In this document: positions 22,570-34,734 of the stretch, in pieces | Position numbering within the stretch: position 1 is the first letter of the stretch | How the letters are laid out: each line of letters opens with the position of its first letter | NCBI GenBank assembly: GCA_949128115.1 | Contig: OX421962.1 | Location: forward strand, 9,456,262 to 9,520,261 | DNA from: Anaspis maculata | Lineage: Eukaryota > Arthropoda > Insecta > Coleoptera > Scraptiidae | Reading direction: 5' to 3' | Length of the DNA: 64,000 bases | Notes under the pieces: generated by a model | What the model saw: only the letters and a program-made list of their open reading frames with translations | Database searches by the model: none | What the model was told of the DNA's origin: nothing | Made by a program: the position numbers and the translations under genes

Positions 22570-23155
22570 TACAGGGTGTTTCAGGGATGATAGCAAAAAA
22601 TTCAACTGTGGGTAGATCTTGTCAAAATATGACGAAAACCTCTATACCATTTTGCAAAGCTCGGCCTAATAACGAAGATACAGCCCCCCAAAGTTCACTA
22701 ATTTTTGGATTTCAAAAATTTGTAACTCAAGAACGTTTCGACAAATTTTGCTTCAATTCAGCATAAACTGGTTTGTCATAATTGTTCATCAACCTGCCAA
22801 ATTTGGAGAGAATCCAATCAGCGGCGTAAAAGTTATGAGGGGTCACCTCAAGTCAACTTTTCTTCGGATGCTTCTGAATTATTGACCCTCATAACTCCTA
22901 CACCACTGGTTGGATTCTTTCCAAATTTGACAGGTTGACAGATAATTATGACAAACTAGTTTTTGCTGAATGAAGCTTAATTTGTCGGAACGTTCCTGAG
23001 TAACAAATTTTTGAAATCCGAAAAAAGTGAACTTTGGAGGGCTGTATCTTCGTCATTAGGCCGAACTCTGCAAAATGGTACATAGGTTTTCGTTATATTT
23101 TGACGAGATCTACCCACAGTTAAATTTTTTGCTATCATCCCTGTAACACCCTGTA
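22570..23155. mobile_element. Palindromic MITE, ~586 bp, TA target site
   Basis: Left end TACAGGGTGTTTCAGGGATG and right end CATCCCTGTAACACCCTGTA are inverted copies. The inverted pairing continues through nearly the whole element (for example 22600-22720 with 23010-23125, and 22860-22890 near the centre). TA flanks both ends (22568-22569 and 23156-23157). The CAGGGTGTT-type end and TA site are typical of non-autonomous Tc1/mariner-like elements; full-length hairpin potential is unusual. Confidence 0.8.
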
Positions 23156-23167
23156 TAATAAAAGAAA

Positions 23168-23700
23168 ATGCCAAATCTTTGTGCCGCTAAAACTCAAAAA
23201 CGAGTCCCGCTACGATCAAGGGAGTTATATGGTGTGGTAGCCCTTTATCCCCCATCGATGAAGAAAGTTTCCGTTTTTACCTCAAGGGCGTACTTTTGAA
23301 GGTGTAAGGGCTGGAAGTTTCTCGCCTTCTAGAAATGTCTAGAACAGTCCAGAACATTCGAGGGTATTCGGGATCATTCCGCAACATTCCAGAATGTTCC
23401 GTATGTTCTGGAATGTTCGGGAATAGTATGGAACGTAAGGATAATGAAAGTAAGTGTACACTGTTCGTGCCAAAACTCAGAAACGAGTCCCGGTACGACC
23501 AAATGAGTTATATGGTGTGGTAACCCTCTATCCCCCATCCATGAAAAAAGTACTCGGATTTATCTTAAGGGTGTATTTTTCAAAAATATAAGGGCTGGAA
23601 CTTTCGCCCTCTAGAACGTCTAGAACAGTCCAGAACTTACAAAAGTATTCTAGATAATTCCACAACACTCCAGAATGTTCTGGTATGTTTAACAATGTCC
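23168..23700. repeat. Two ~240-bp direct repeats at the edge of the TTCnnGAAnn satellite
   Basis: About 23168-23410 and 23455-23700 share AAACGAGTCCC, GAGTTATATGGTGTGGTA, TATCCCCCATC and AAGGGCTGGAA. Each copy ends in a stretch with CTAGAACAGTCCAGAAC that already resembles the satellite unit. They look like the junction or founder sequence of the array. Confidence 0.65.
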
Positions 23701-26700
23701 GGAAATAGCCTGGAACGTTCGGAAACATCGCTGAACCTTCCAGATTATTGTGAAACATTCAAGATCATTCCATAACATTCCAAGATCTTCCGGTATGTTC
23801 TGGAATGGTCGAAATAATCTGGAACGTTCAGAAACATTCCAGAACATTCCAATCCATTGTGGAACGTTCGAGATTGTTCCACAACATTGCAAAACGTTCC
23901 TGTATGTTCCTAGATGTTCGGAAAATCCCGTATCATTCCAGATCATGGTGGATTATTCGAGATCATAATAAAACAATCCAGAATGTTCCGGTATGTTCTG
24001 GAATGGTCGAAAATAGTCTGGAACGTTCGGAAACATCCCAGAATATTCCAGATCAATGTGGAGCATTCGTGATCATTCCACAACATTATAGAAGGCAACG
24101 GTATTATCAGGATACTCTGGAAGGCTTGGAAATATTCCGGAACATTCCGACCCATTGTGGAACATCCGAGATCATTCCACAACATTCCAGAATCTTCCGG
24201 TATATTCTGAAACGATCGAGAATGATCTGGAACGTTTAGAAACATCCCGGAACATTCCAGATAATTGTGGAGGATTTTTTATCATTCCACAACATTTTAG
24301 AATGTTTCGGTATGTTCAAGAATAGTCTGGAACGTTCGGGAACATTCCTGTACATTCCAATCCATTGTGGATCTGGAACGTCGGAAACATTCCAGAACAT
24401 TCCAATCCATTGTGGAACGTTCGAGATTGTTCCACAACATTGCAAAACGTTCCTGTATGTTCCTAGATGTTCGGAAAATCCCGTATCATTCCAGGTCATG
24501 GTGGATTATTCGAGATCATAATGAAACATTCCAAAATGTTCCGGTATGTTCTGGAATGGTCGGAAATAGTCTGGAACGTTCGGAAACATCTTAGAATATT
24601 CCAGATCAATGTGGAGCATTCGTGATCATTCCACAACATTATAGAAGGCAACGGTATTATCAGGATACTCTGGAAGGCTTGGAAATATTCCGGAACATTC
24701 CGACCCATTGTGGAACATCCGAGATCATTCCACAACATTCCAGAATCTTCCGGTATATTTTGAAATGATCGAGAATGATCTGGAACGTTTGGAAACATCC
24801 CGGAACATTCCAGATAATTGTGGAGGATTTTTTATCATTCCACAACATTTTAGAATGTTTCGGTATGTTCAAGAATAGTCTGGAACGTTCGGGAACATTC
24901 CTGTACATTCCAATCCGTTGTGGATCTGGAACGTCGGAAACATTCCAGAACATTCCAATCCATTGTGGAACGTTCGAGATCGTTCCACAACATTTCAAAA
25001 CGTTCCTGTATGTTCCTAGATGTTCGGAGAATCCCGTATCATTCCAGGTCATGGTGGATTATTCGAGATCATAATGAAACATTCCAAAATGTTCCGGTAT
25101 GTTCTGGAATGGTCGGGAATAGTCTGGAACGTTCGGAAACATCTTAGAATATTCCAGATCAATGTGGAGCATTCGTGATCATTCCACAACATTATAGAAT
25201 GCAACGGTATTGTCAGGATACTCTGGAAGGCTTGGAAATATTCCGGAACATTACAACCCATAGTGGAACATTCAAGATCATTCGATATGTTCTAAAATGG
25301 TCGGAAATGATGTGGAACGTTTAGAAACATCCCGGAACATTCCAGATCATTGTGGAGAATTTGTTATCACTCCACAACATTTTAGAATTTTTCGGTTTGT
25401 TCAGGAATAGTCTGGAACGTTCGAAAACATTCCTGTACATTCCAATCCATTGTGGATCATTCTAGATCGCTCCACAACATTCCAGAATGTTTCGGTATGT
25501 TCTAGAATGTTCGGTAATAGTCCGGAACGTTCGGAAACATTCCGGAACATTCCAATTCAATGTGGAACATTCGAGATCGTTCCTCAACATTCCAGAATGT
25601 TCCGGTATGTTCTGAAATGTTCGGAAGATCCCGGAAAATCGAAAATCATTGTGGAACATCCGAAATCATTCTACAACATCCCAGAATGTTCCGGTATGTT
25701 CGAGAATAGCCTGGAACGTTCGGAAACACCCCAGAATATCCCAGATCACTGTAGAACATGATCTGACTGAACATGACTGTTGATCATTTCACAACACTTC
25801 AGAATGTTCCGGTATTGTCGGAAATAGTCTGGAAGGTTCGGCAACATTCTGTAACATAACAACCCATTGTGGAACATTCGAGATCATTCCACAACATTGC
25901 AGAATGTTCCGGTATGTTCTGGAATAGTCGTGAATGATCTGGAACGTTCCGGAACATCCCGGAACATTCTAGATCATTTGGCGCATTCGTTATCATTCCA
26001 CAACATTGAAGAATGTTCCGGTATGTTCGAGAATCTGGAACGTTCGAACACATATCAGAACATTTCAATTTATTGTGAAATATTCTTGATCGTTCCATAT
26101 CATTCCAGAATGTTTCGGTATGTTCGAGGATGTTCGGGAATAGTCTGGAACGATCCGGAAACATCCCGCAACGTTAAAAAACATCCAGGAACATTCGAGA
26201 TCATTATGAAACATTTGAGATCATTGTGAAACATTCGAGATCATTCCACAACATTCTAGAATGTTCCGGTATGTTCCGTAATGTTTGCAAGATCCCGGAA
26301 CATTCCAGATCATTATGAAACCTTCGAGATCATTCTATAACATTCCAAAATGTTCCAGTATGTTTTGAAATGTTCGGGAGAATCGAGAGTATCCGCGGTC
26401 ACTCTGCAACATTCCAGAATGTTCCGGTATGTTCTGGAATGTTCGAGAATAGTCTGGAACGATCCGGAACATTCCAGATCATTGTAGAACATTCGAGATC
26501 ATTCCACAACATTCCAGAATGTTTCGATATATTCTGAAATGTTCGGGTAGCTCTAGATCATTCTAGATCATTCCACCACATTCCAGTATGTTCCGGTATG
26601 TTTTGGAATGGTGGGAAATAGTCTGGAACGTTTGAAAACATCTCAGAATATTCCAGATCAGTGTGGAGCATTCGTGATCATTCCACAACATTATAGAATG

Positions 26701-29180
26701 CAACGGTATTGTCAGGATACTCTGGAAAGCTTGGAAATATTCCGGAACATTCCGACCCATTGTGGAACATTCGAGATCATTCCACAACATTCCAGAATGT
26801 TCTAGTATGTTCTGAAATGGTCGGGAATGATCTGGAACGTTTAGAAACATCCCGGATCACTCCAAATAATTGTGGGGGATTTGTTATCATTCCACAACAT
26901 CTTAGAATGTTTCGGTATGTTCAGGAATAGTCTGGAACGTTCGGAAACATTCCGGAACATCCCAATTCAATGTGGAACATTCGAGATCGTTCCTTAACAT
27001 TCCAGAATGTTTCGGTGTGTTCTGAAATGTTCAAAAAATCGCAGATCATTGTGGATCATTCGAAATCATTCTACAACATCCCAAAATGTTCCGGTATATT
27101 CGAGAATAGCCTGGAACGTTCGGAAACATCTCAGAATATCCCAGATCACGGTGGAACATTTGTGATCATTCTACAACTCTCCAGAATGTTCCGGTATTGT
27201 CGGGAATAGTCGGGAAGGTTCGGCAACATTCCGTAACTTAACAACCCATTGTGGAACATTCGAGATCATTCCACAGCATTGCAGAATGTTCCGGTATGTT
27301 CGAGAATCTGGAACGTTCGAACACATTACAGAACATTCCAATTGATTGTGAAATATCCTAGATCATTCCACATCATTTCAGAATGTTCCGGTATCTTCTA
27401 GAATGTTCGGGAATAGTCTGGAATGATCCGCAAACATCCCGCAACGTTCAAAAATATCCAGAAACATTCCAGATCATTGTAAAACATTCGAGGTCATTCC
27501 ACAACATTCTAGAATGTTCCGGTGTGTTCCGTAATGTTTGGAAGATCCCGGAACATTCCAGATCATTATGAAACCTTCGAGATCATTCTATAACATTCCA
27601 AAATGTTCCAGTATGTTTTGAAATGTTCGGGAGAATCGAGAGTATCCGTGGTCACTCTGCAACATTCCAGAATGTTCCGGTATGTTCTGGAATGTTCGAG
27701 AATAGTCTGGAACGATCCGGAACATTCCAGATCATTGTAGAACATTCGAGATCATTCCACAACATTCCAGAATGTTTCGATATATTCTGAAATGTTCGGG
27801 TAACTCTAGATCATTCTAGATCATTCCACCACATTCCAGTATGTTCCGGTATGTTCTGGAATGGTGGGAAATAGTCTGGAACGTTCGAAAACATCTCAGA
27901 ATATTCCAGATCAATGTGGAGCATTCTTGATCATTCCACAACATTATAGAATGCAACGGTATTGTCAGGATACTCTGGAAAGCTTGGAAATATTCCGGAA
28001 CATTCCGACCCATTGTGGAACATTCGAGATTATTCCACAACATTCTAGAATGTTCTAGTATGTTCTGAAATGGTCGTGAATGATCTGGAACGTTTAGAAA
28101 CATCCCGGAACACTCCAGATCATTGTGGAGGATTTGTTATCATTCCACAACATCTTAGAATGTTTCGGTATGTTTAGAAATAGTCTGGAACGTTCGGAAA
28201 CATTCCGGAACATTCCAATTCACTGTGGAACATTCGAGATCGTTCCTCAACATTCCAGAATGTTCCGGTGTGTTCTGGAATGTTCAAAAAATCGCAGATC
28301 ATTGTGGATCATTCGAAATCATTCTACAACATCCCAGAATGTTCCGGTATGTTCGAGAATAGCCTGGAACGTTCGGAAACATCTCAGAATATATCAGATC
28401 ACTGTGGAACATTTGTGATCATTCCACAACTCTCCAGAATGTTCCGGTATTGTCGGGAATAGTCGGGAAGGTTCGGCAACATTCCGTAACTTAACAACCC
28501 ATTGTGGAACATTTGAGAGCATTCCACAGCATTGCAGAATGTTCCGGTATGTTCGAGAATCTGGAACGTTCGAACGCATTACAGAACATTCCAATTCATT
28601 GTGAAATATCCTAGATCATTCCACATCATTTCAGAATGTTCCGGTATCTTCTAGAATGTTCGGGAATAGTCTGGAATGATCCGGAAACATCCCGCAACGT
28701 TCAAAAATATCCAGAAACATTCCAGATCATTGTAAAACATTCGAGGTCATTCCACAACATTCTAGAATGTTCCGGTGTGTTCCGTAATGTTTGGAAGATC
28801 CCGGAACATTCCAGATCATTATGAAACCTTCGAGATCATTCTATAACATTCCAAAATGTTCCAGTATGTTTCGAAATGTTCGGGAGAATCGAGAGTATCC
28901 GCGATCACTCTACAACATTCTAGAATGTTCCGGTATGTTTTGGAATGTTCGAGAATAGTCTGGAACGATCCGGAACATTGCAGATCATTGTAGAACATTC
29001 GAGATCATTCCACAACATTCCAGAATGTTTCGATATATTCTGAAATGTTCGGGTAACTCCAGATCAGTCGAGATCATTCCAGTATGTTCCGGTATGTTCT
29101 GGAATGTTTGGAATATAGTCTGAAACGATCAAAAACATCCCGGAACATTCCAGATCATCGTGAAACTATAAACTATTGTG
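23330..29180. repeat. 110-bp satellite made of 10-bp TTCnnGAAnn subunits (heat-shock-element register)
   Basis: The core unit is 110 bp: the anchor CGGTATGT lies at 25493 and again at 25603. It splits cleanly into 22 five-mers that alternate TTCnn and GAAnn with substitutions (TTCCA GAATG TTCCG GTATG TTCTG GAATG...). Shorter 90-bp steps also occur (25603 to about 25692), still whole decamers. Perfect three-site heat-shock elements TTCCAGAATGTTC occur, for example at 23387-23399, 25590-25602, 26412-26424 and 27665-27677. Four contiguous sites lie at 26432-26449 and 27685-27702. Higher-order repeats of about 553 bp (23.95-25.2 kb) and 1,253 bp (26.4-29.0 kb) are superimposed. The many open frames on both strands are by-products. 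It decays into partial units to about 29415. Confidence 0.9.
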
Positions 29181-29415
29181 GACTATTCGAAGCCTTTTTA
29201 GTGTAGGGCCACCTATTGGTAGAGGTACAATACAGAATATTTGAGAGTATTCGAGATCATTTCGCATCATTCCAGAATGCTCCGGTATATTCTGGAATAT
29301 TCAGAGATAGTCTGGAACGTTCGGAAACATCCAGGAATATCCGAGATCATTGTGGAACATTCCAAAACACTCTCGAATGTTGTGGAATATTCTGGAACAT
29401 TGTGGACCATTCAAA

Positions 29416-31060
29416 ACCTTTTTGGTATGAGTGGGGCTACCTATTGGTAGGGGTATATGAAGCAAGATCCGTCGTGGTTTCGAACGCATGTTTCTTATCA
29501 GCTGTTGATAAAAAGGAGCTTGGGCTCGGGTAAAGGAGCAGAAGATCTGGCCAGTTCTGTAGCAAAACGGCGAAAACAAGAAAAGTAAAAGAACAGCAAA
29601 AAAATGAAAATGTCTGAGAGCGCGAGGCACGCTTACGTTCCCAACGAATCAGAATGAGCCCCGTGAAAAGCAGAGAAACTGAAGAACAACGAAATGAACG
29701 AATTGCGATACAATCTCATAACAAAACACTGCGAATGCAAGTCACCTTTGAGAATATCACCCTACGAGAAGCGCGGACGAGGACTAGGTTTCGCTTAGGG
29801 GCCGCGAAGCGGCCCTGGCGAAAGCTAATTATTACTGAAAGCGCGTCATAAACCTCCTGTACTTTTGCTTGCATCAGGTCAACATCTCTAAAGTCATCAA
29901 TTCCTTTCAAAACCTTCAGCCCGTGGAATTGTATCCGTCTTTCTTGGCAATTACCTTAATTCCAGTCAAGTTCACGGGCTTCAGTCTTTCACCGATCAAA
30001 GTCTTATGCCTGACATAAAACCGCTTCGCTCCTCCGTCTGTGCAACAGATCATTATTCATCATCAACTCCTGCGTTTTACTACACTGGGGCAGAGTGAAT
30101 TACGATTACGAAAATTAGATATAAAAGCACACGCCCGGACGCGTCTTCCCCCTTTTCCATCACCGCGTTCCTCGAGGCTTGTTTGAACCCGTTCGCCTTG
30201 TAAAAACATCACTTTCCCACTTTCGCACCGAGAAAGAGGTCGGTTTCATCAAATTGAATGGCATTCCCGCGCGCCATGGCTTTGCTCACCGACTTTGCAG
30301 GCTGCAGGGCATAGCCCAAGATCTGAGTAGTCAGGAACTTATTGCTCAAGCAAACAACAGTTGCTGTGTTTGGTGGACTAATTCGGACGAAACTCCGTTC
30401 GAGCGACGCTGAGCTCAGCTCAAATTTGAAGTGGGAGCACGCGTCGAGCCGAACGGCATCCCGATGAAGCGGAACAGCCCCCGCGCTAGCGGCCCTTCGC
30501 CTCGACATTCGGGGTCGTAGGCGCATGCAAAGAGAGGCACCGAAAGCATCGGCGGAGTAAAAGAGGTTTCAAATTAATTTTCGGGATTACCGACTCTTGA
30601 CGCGCCGAAAGCCGATGCCTGAGGTAATTTATTTGTATAGTCTTGAAGTTTTCGGCTTTGTTTGGAGCGCCGACCCTCCCACCCGACGTCGTCAGAGCTT
30701 ATTGTTGCCTTTCGGCCTTTTCTTTCGGATAAATAGGTGGGTACTTTGTTGTACTCCTTCGGAGTCTTTTAGAGCTCACTGCCGTAACAATGTGCCTCTG
30801 CTATACACAGTTATATGGTGTAGTAAGTATGTACGATAAAAAGTAACATTATGTAGCATAATTGAAATAGAATGCATGGCCTGATGCGGGGTGATTAAAA
30901 AGGGCAAATTACATTTTCAGCATGCACGCTAAACTTTTTAACGCACACATAACAAATTCACTGGGATACAGGGTGTCCGTTCATGATTTGGCCAGCTGTG
31001 GTGAAGACGATGACCAAATCAATTCCCACTCCAAACGGGCTCACGTTTTCCCACTTTCGC
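29416..31060. other. Gene-free, locally GC-richer island inside the intron
   Basis: No gene recognised. Unlike its surroundings it is not tandemly repeated. It has a TATAAAAG box near 30120, a GC-rich part around 30440-30530 with frames on both strands, and a CCGCGAAGCGG hairpin near 29802. The 105-residue minus-strand frame 30209-30526 shows no known domain. A regulatory or promoter role is possible but not supported. Confidence 0.35.
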
Positions 31061-31061
31061 T

Positions 31062-32888
31062 GCGCCGCACACAGGCGGAATTTCAAAAAATCGTGGACAA
31101 AATTAAATTTTGATTTTTTTTTTGACTTTTTTTGCAGGAATTCGCTTGAAAATAGCTAGATTGAATGTAATTCTTCAAAAATCACCAAAAAAAAACTTTT
31201 TTTTTGAACAGAAACAAAATAAATGTTTTAGAACGTCGCGTAGACCTCATGGAAAAATTATTTCGTATAAAATGTTTTTTTGACACGTAGATTGGTTGAA
31301 AATCCAGTATATTGTAGATATTCAATAAAGTATCAGATGATCCTATAGCTAAATTCCATTCAATTGATTCCGAGTTTAGCGAGTAGGGCGGAATGAAGGT
31401 GTATTTCCAGTTATTCGGCGAAAATTTTGTAATTTACGTAACTGGTCCAATACCAAGCTCCAGATTACAGGAAAAATAGTGGAAAAAAGTCTCCTTGGGT
31501 TGATGAGGGTAGTTAGTGAGGTTTCAAAGTTTATTTACTTTACATTCTCCAAAACAGCTCTGTCAAAATTATTAAAAGATTTTCTCACTATCTTTCCTAT
31601 ACCTCCTTTACAGCTTGTATTGGACAAGTTTCACTACTTTTGAGAATCATTCATTTTTTTGGTTTTCGATGACAAGTCCTGGTCGTCACATCCGGTAACT
31701 TGTTTGATTTGGCTTAGCAAATGGCTTGCACTTATCCATGAAGTTAGGAGCTTGACAAAATTGTAAGATACGAACTAGCTTATTTTTTTGCTACGCCTAC
31801 GGTGATAAACTCCGATCGGGAATCTAAAATTAAAGTATTGGTTGAAAAAAACTAAATTTTTGTCTTGATAATTAAGAATTAAGGTACACATACAGGGTGT
31901 TACACTTTTTTTGTCAATATTTCAGGAGATAGTAGAGTATCAAAAAATATGTGGACTTTCTCGAAAAAAAAAACATCGGAAACGCATTGTAACGGAGATA
32001 GAGATTTCCAAAGTTGGGTTTTGCAAATGATTTTTTTTTATTACTTCGAGTTCAATCAATGAATTTTTGATAAAATTTGGTACACATCATAAGTTGATGT
32101 ATGCATACAAGATGGTCATATTGGTTTTTGTCACATCTCGAAAATTGAAACTTTTTATTTTTTATTATTTTTCTTTTATTTGCGAAACTACTTATTTTTC
32201 GATGCTCTACCATATTTTTAAATATTGAAAAAAAGTGGAACACTCTGTATAGGAGAAGCGGTTCAATAGAACCAAGTTTTCAAATTTGGTTAAAATTCGA
32301 GTGGTGCGTTATTTTGCGAATTTATGTACTCCAAAGTCAACACAAAAATCAGTTTCTCGTATTATAGCAAGTTATAGCAAAAGATGTTGCCTGGAACATG
32401 TACAGTATACCTTTTGGCTTATAAAAATATGAAAATCGCTGCTCGATCGTGCTCGATAGGATACTTTTTGTCTACAGGTAAACACAAAAATTCACTTTTT
32501 TCGAAGATTGAAAACTCTACTTCAAATATTATTTTTTGGGGATGACCAGTGGATATTTTCCAATGAAATATCTATATGTAAATGTAATACAGACCTCCTG
32601 CTATAGACTCCATATATTTGGATTGAATAAATTCACATGGCAATGTGTCAAGGGCCATTCGAAACGAGTAAGAAAAAGTCCAAAACTGATAACTGGTGAC
32701 GGCTTTTTTTCAGCATGAACTTCATATCGCTGTATCTTTTTTATCCTTGCACTTGTTAAGCTGAGGGTACCTGATAATTATAGCTAGATTATCCAAGAAT
32801 ATTTTAAAGTGGATAGTTCCTGATCAACTCAATATTTTTATTTTTGGTTTTTGTCCACGATTTTTTGAAATTCCGCCTGTGTGCGCCG
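31062..32888. repeat. ~40-bp inverted repeats enclosing ~1.75 kb with a palindrome inside
   Basis: Positions 31062-31102 and 32849-32888 are reverse complements around GCACACAGGCGGAATTTC and AAAAAATCGTGGACAAAA. They may be the ends of an older element. Between them lies the palindromic MITE at 31891-32249. No transposase or target duplication was found. Confidence 0.5.
31891..32249. mobile_element. Palindromic MITE, ~359 bp
   Basis: Left end TACAGGGTGTTACACTTTTT and right end AAAAGTGGAACACTCTGTA are inverted copies. Pairing continues inward (GTCAATATTTCAGGAGATAGTAGAG against CTCTACCATATTTTTAAATATTGA). The end resembles that of the element at 22570, but the interior differs. Probably Tc1/mariner-like and non-autonomous. 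Confidence 0.65.
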
Positions 32889-34193
32889 TCTCGAAAATTT
32901 TCACTTGCGGGTCACATCCACATTCACACTGTTACATTATCAGGGCTGGGGAAAATTCTTCGATGAATGTTTTCAAATACGAAATACAAAATACTTGATC
33001 CAAAATACGTATCATGGAAAATTAAGAAATTCCAAATTACAAAATACAAAATCTCTAGAAGTCCCTGAAAATCTTGTCGAAGAATATTTAGAAATCTCTT
33101 GATATCCCATGCAAATTTTTGGATATCCTGTAGAAATCTATACAACTCACTCGAAGTTCTCAGAAATCCTTAGAAATCTTCAGAAATCTCTACTAATTTT
33201 GTACAAATCTTGAAAAGTCTTGAAATTCCCTGTAAACCTTCAGAAATCTCTCGAAATCCCATACAAATCTTCAAGAATCCTCAGAAATTCCATTCGAAGA
33301 TTTTTGGAAATCACTCAAATTCTTGTAAAAATCATGAAAATCGTAAAAAAAATCATGAAGTTCTTAAAGTGCCTTCTGACCCAATAAACACAAAAAATTT
33401 CGAAGATTTCGGGAAATTTCAACGTGATTTCTATAGATTTCTGGATATCTGTATGGAATTTCTAGAATATCCTGAAATTTTCTTGAGACTTTCAAAAATT
33501 TCTACGAGATTTCTTAGGAATCTGTCTTAGGAATCTCAAAAGATTTCTAGGAGATTTGTAGAGATTCCCAAAGACTTTAACGGAATAATTTCACTAGATT
33601 TCTGCAAATTTTTGAGGATTTCTAAAGATTTCAGTAATTTTCTAAGGAATTTTCAGGAATTTCTACGACAATTCTAGGGATTTCTGAAGATTTCTGATGA
33701 ATACCAATATTTTGTGAGGATCCATCAATATCCTTACAGTTCCTATAGATTACAAAAAGGCTTCCATGAAATTCTCAATAATTTCTGAAAATTTATAAGC
33801 AGTTTTAAAAATTTTATGGAATTTCTCGAGGAATTTCTAGAGATTTTTATGAAATTCTAGATATTTCACGACATCACCAGGAGTTTTCAATGATTTTCAA
33901 GAATTTCTACTAGGATATCTAGAGATTTATAACGATTCGTGAGAAATTTCAAAAATTCCCGACGATTTCCAAGTGATTTTGTAGGAGTTTTTTGAGAATT
34001 CTCAAAAGTTTGTATGGATTCTTCAATTATTTCTGCAGGATTTCAAAGAATCATAAAGATTTGTATCACATTCTAGGGATTCCTAAAGATTCTCATGAGA
34101 TTTTTGAAGAATTTCTATAGATTTGGGAAGATTTTCACAGGATAACTAAAGATATTCACGAAATTTTAGAATCATTGACATTGTCCTTTATAT

Positions 34194-34728
34194 TGTCGGA
34201 AAAGGTTAGGTTGACCCTTCCTGACTTTCTTGGGGCTGGTGTTTGCAAGCAGGGTGGAAGGTTTGAAAGAGCACACAGTAAAGTTTTATATAATTTTATT
34301 AACACACATTTCAATTTCACAACGACACCCGAGACGACATAAAGATGAGCCCAAACACAATCCGCCGTATAACAATAAAGTGATAATAAAATGAACAATT
34401 AATTATTAATTTAGACGGCGACGGGCATAGCGGCCCGCCGCAATTACAAAAATGAATTCGATGAAGAGCTATGGATACTCCTAGATTTATAGGCAACAGG
34501 AAACATCGTAGACCAATCAGATTGATGCCCGTTTCCTGGTGCTGGTGAACTTAGTACCACACGAGACATAAACTGCAAAGAGCATCGTTTGCAGTATCAG
34601 CATTCCTGTGGCACCTCGTTCTTTTTGCTGGAGACGATTAATGATTTATTATAATTTATACCTAATAAAACAATTCGTACTTAAGGGATGAGCCTTTCCC
34701 CTATGGCACTTCTGTCATGTTCATGACA
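34194..34728 (-). mobile_element. Probable solo LTR (535 bp) present in only one of two higher-order copies
   Basis: On the minus strand the segment starts TGTCATGAACATGACA and ends TTTTCCGACA, the TG...CA termini of retroviral-type LTRs, and carries an AATAAAATTATATAAAAC polyadenylation-like signal near its 3' part. The paralogous place in the second copy (about 37265-37293) lacks it, so it is an insertion. I could not find an exact 4-6-bp target duplication, hence the reserve. Confidence 0.5.
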
Positions 34729-34734
34729 TTATGA

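Noticed and set aside
23335..29533. Many 60-144-residue frames on both strands
   Set aside because: All come from the 110-bp TTCnnGAAnn satellite and recur at the array periods.
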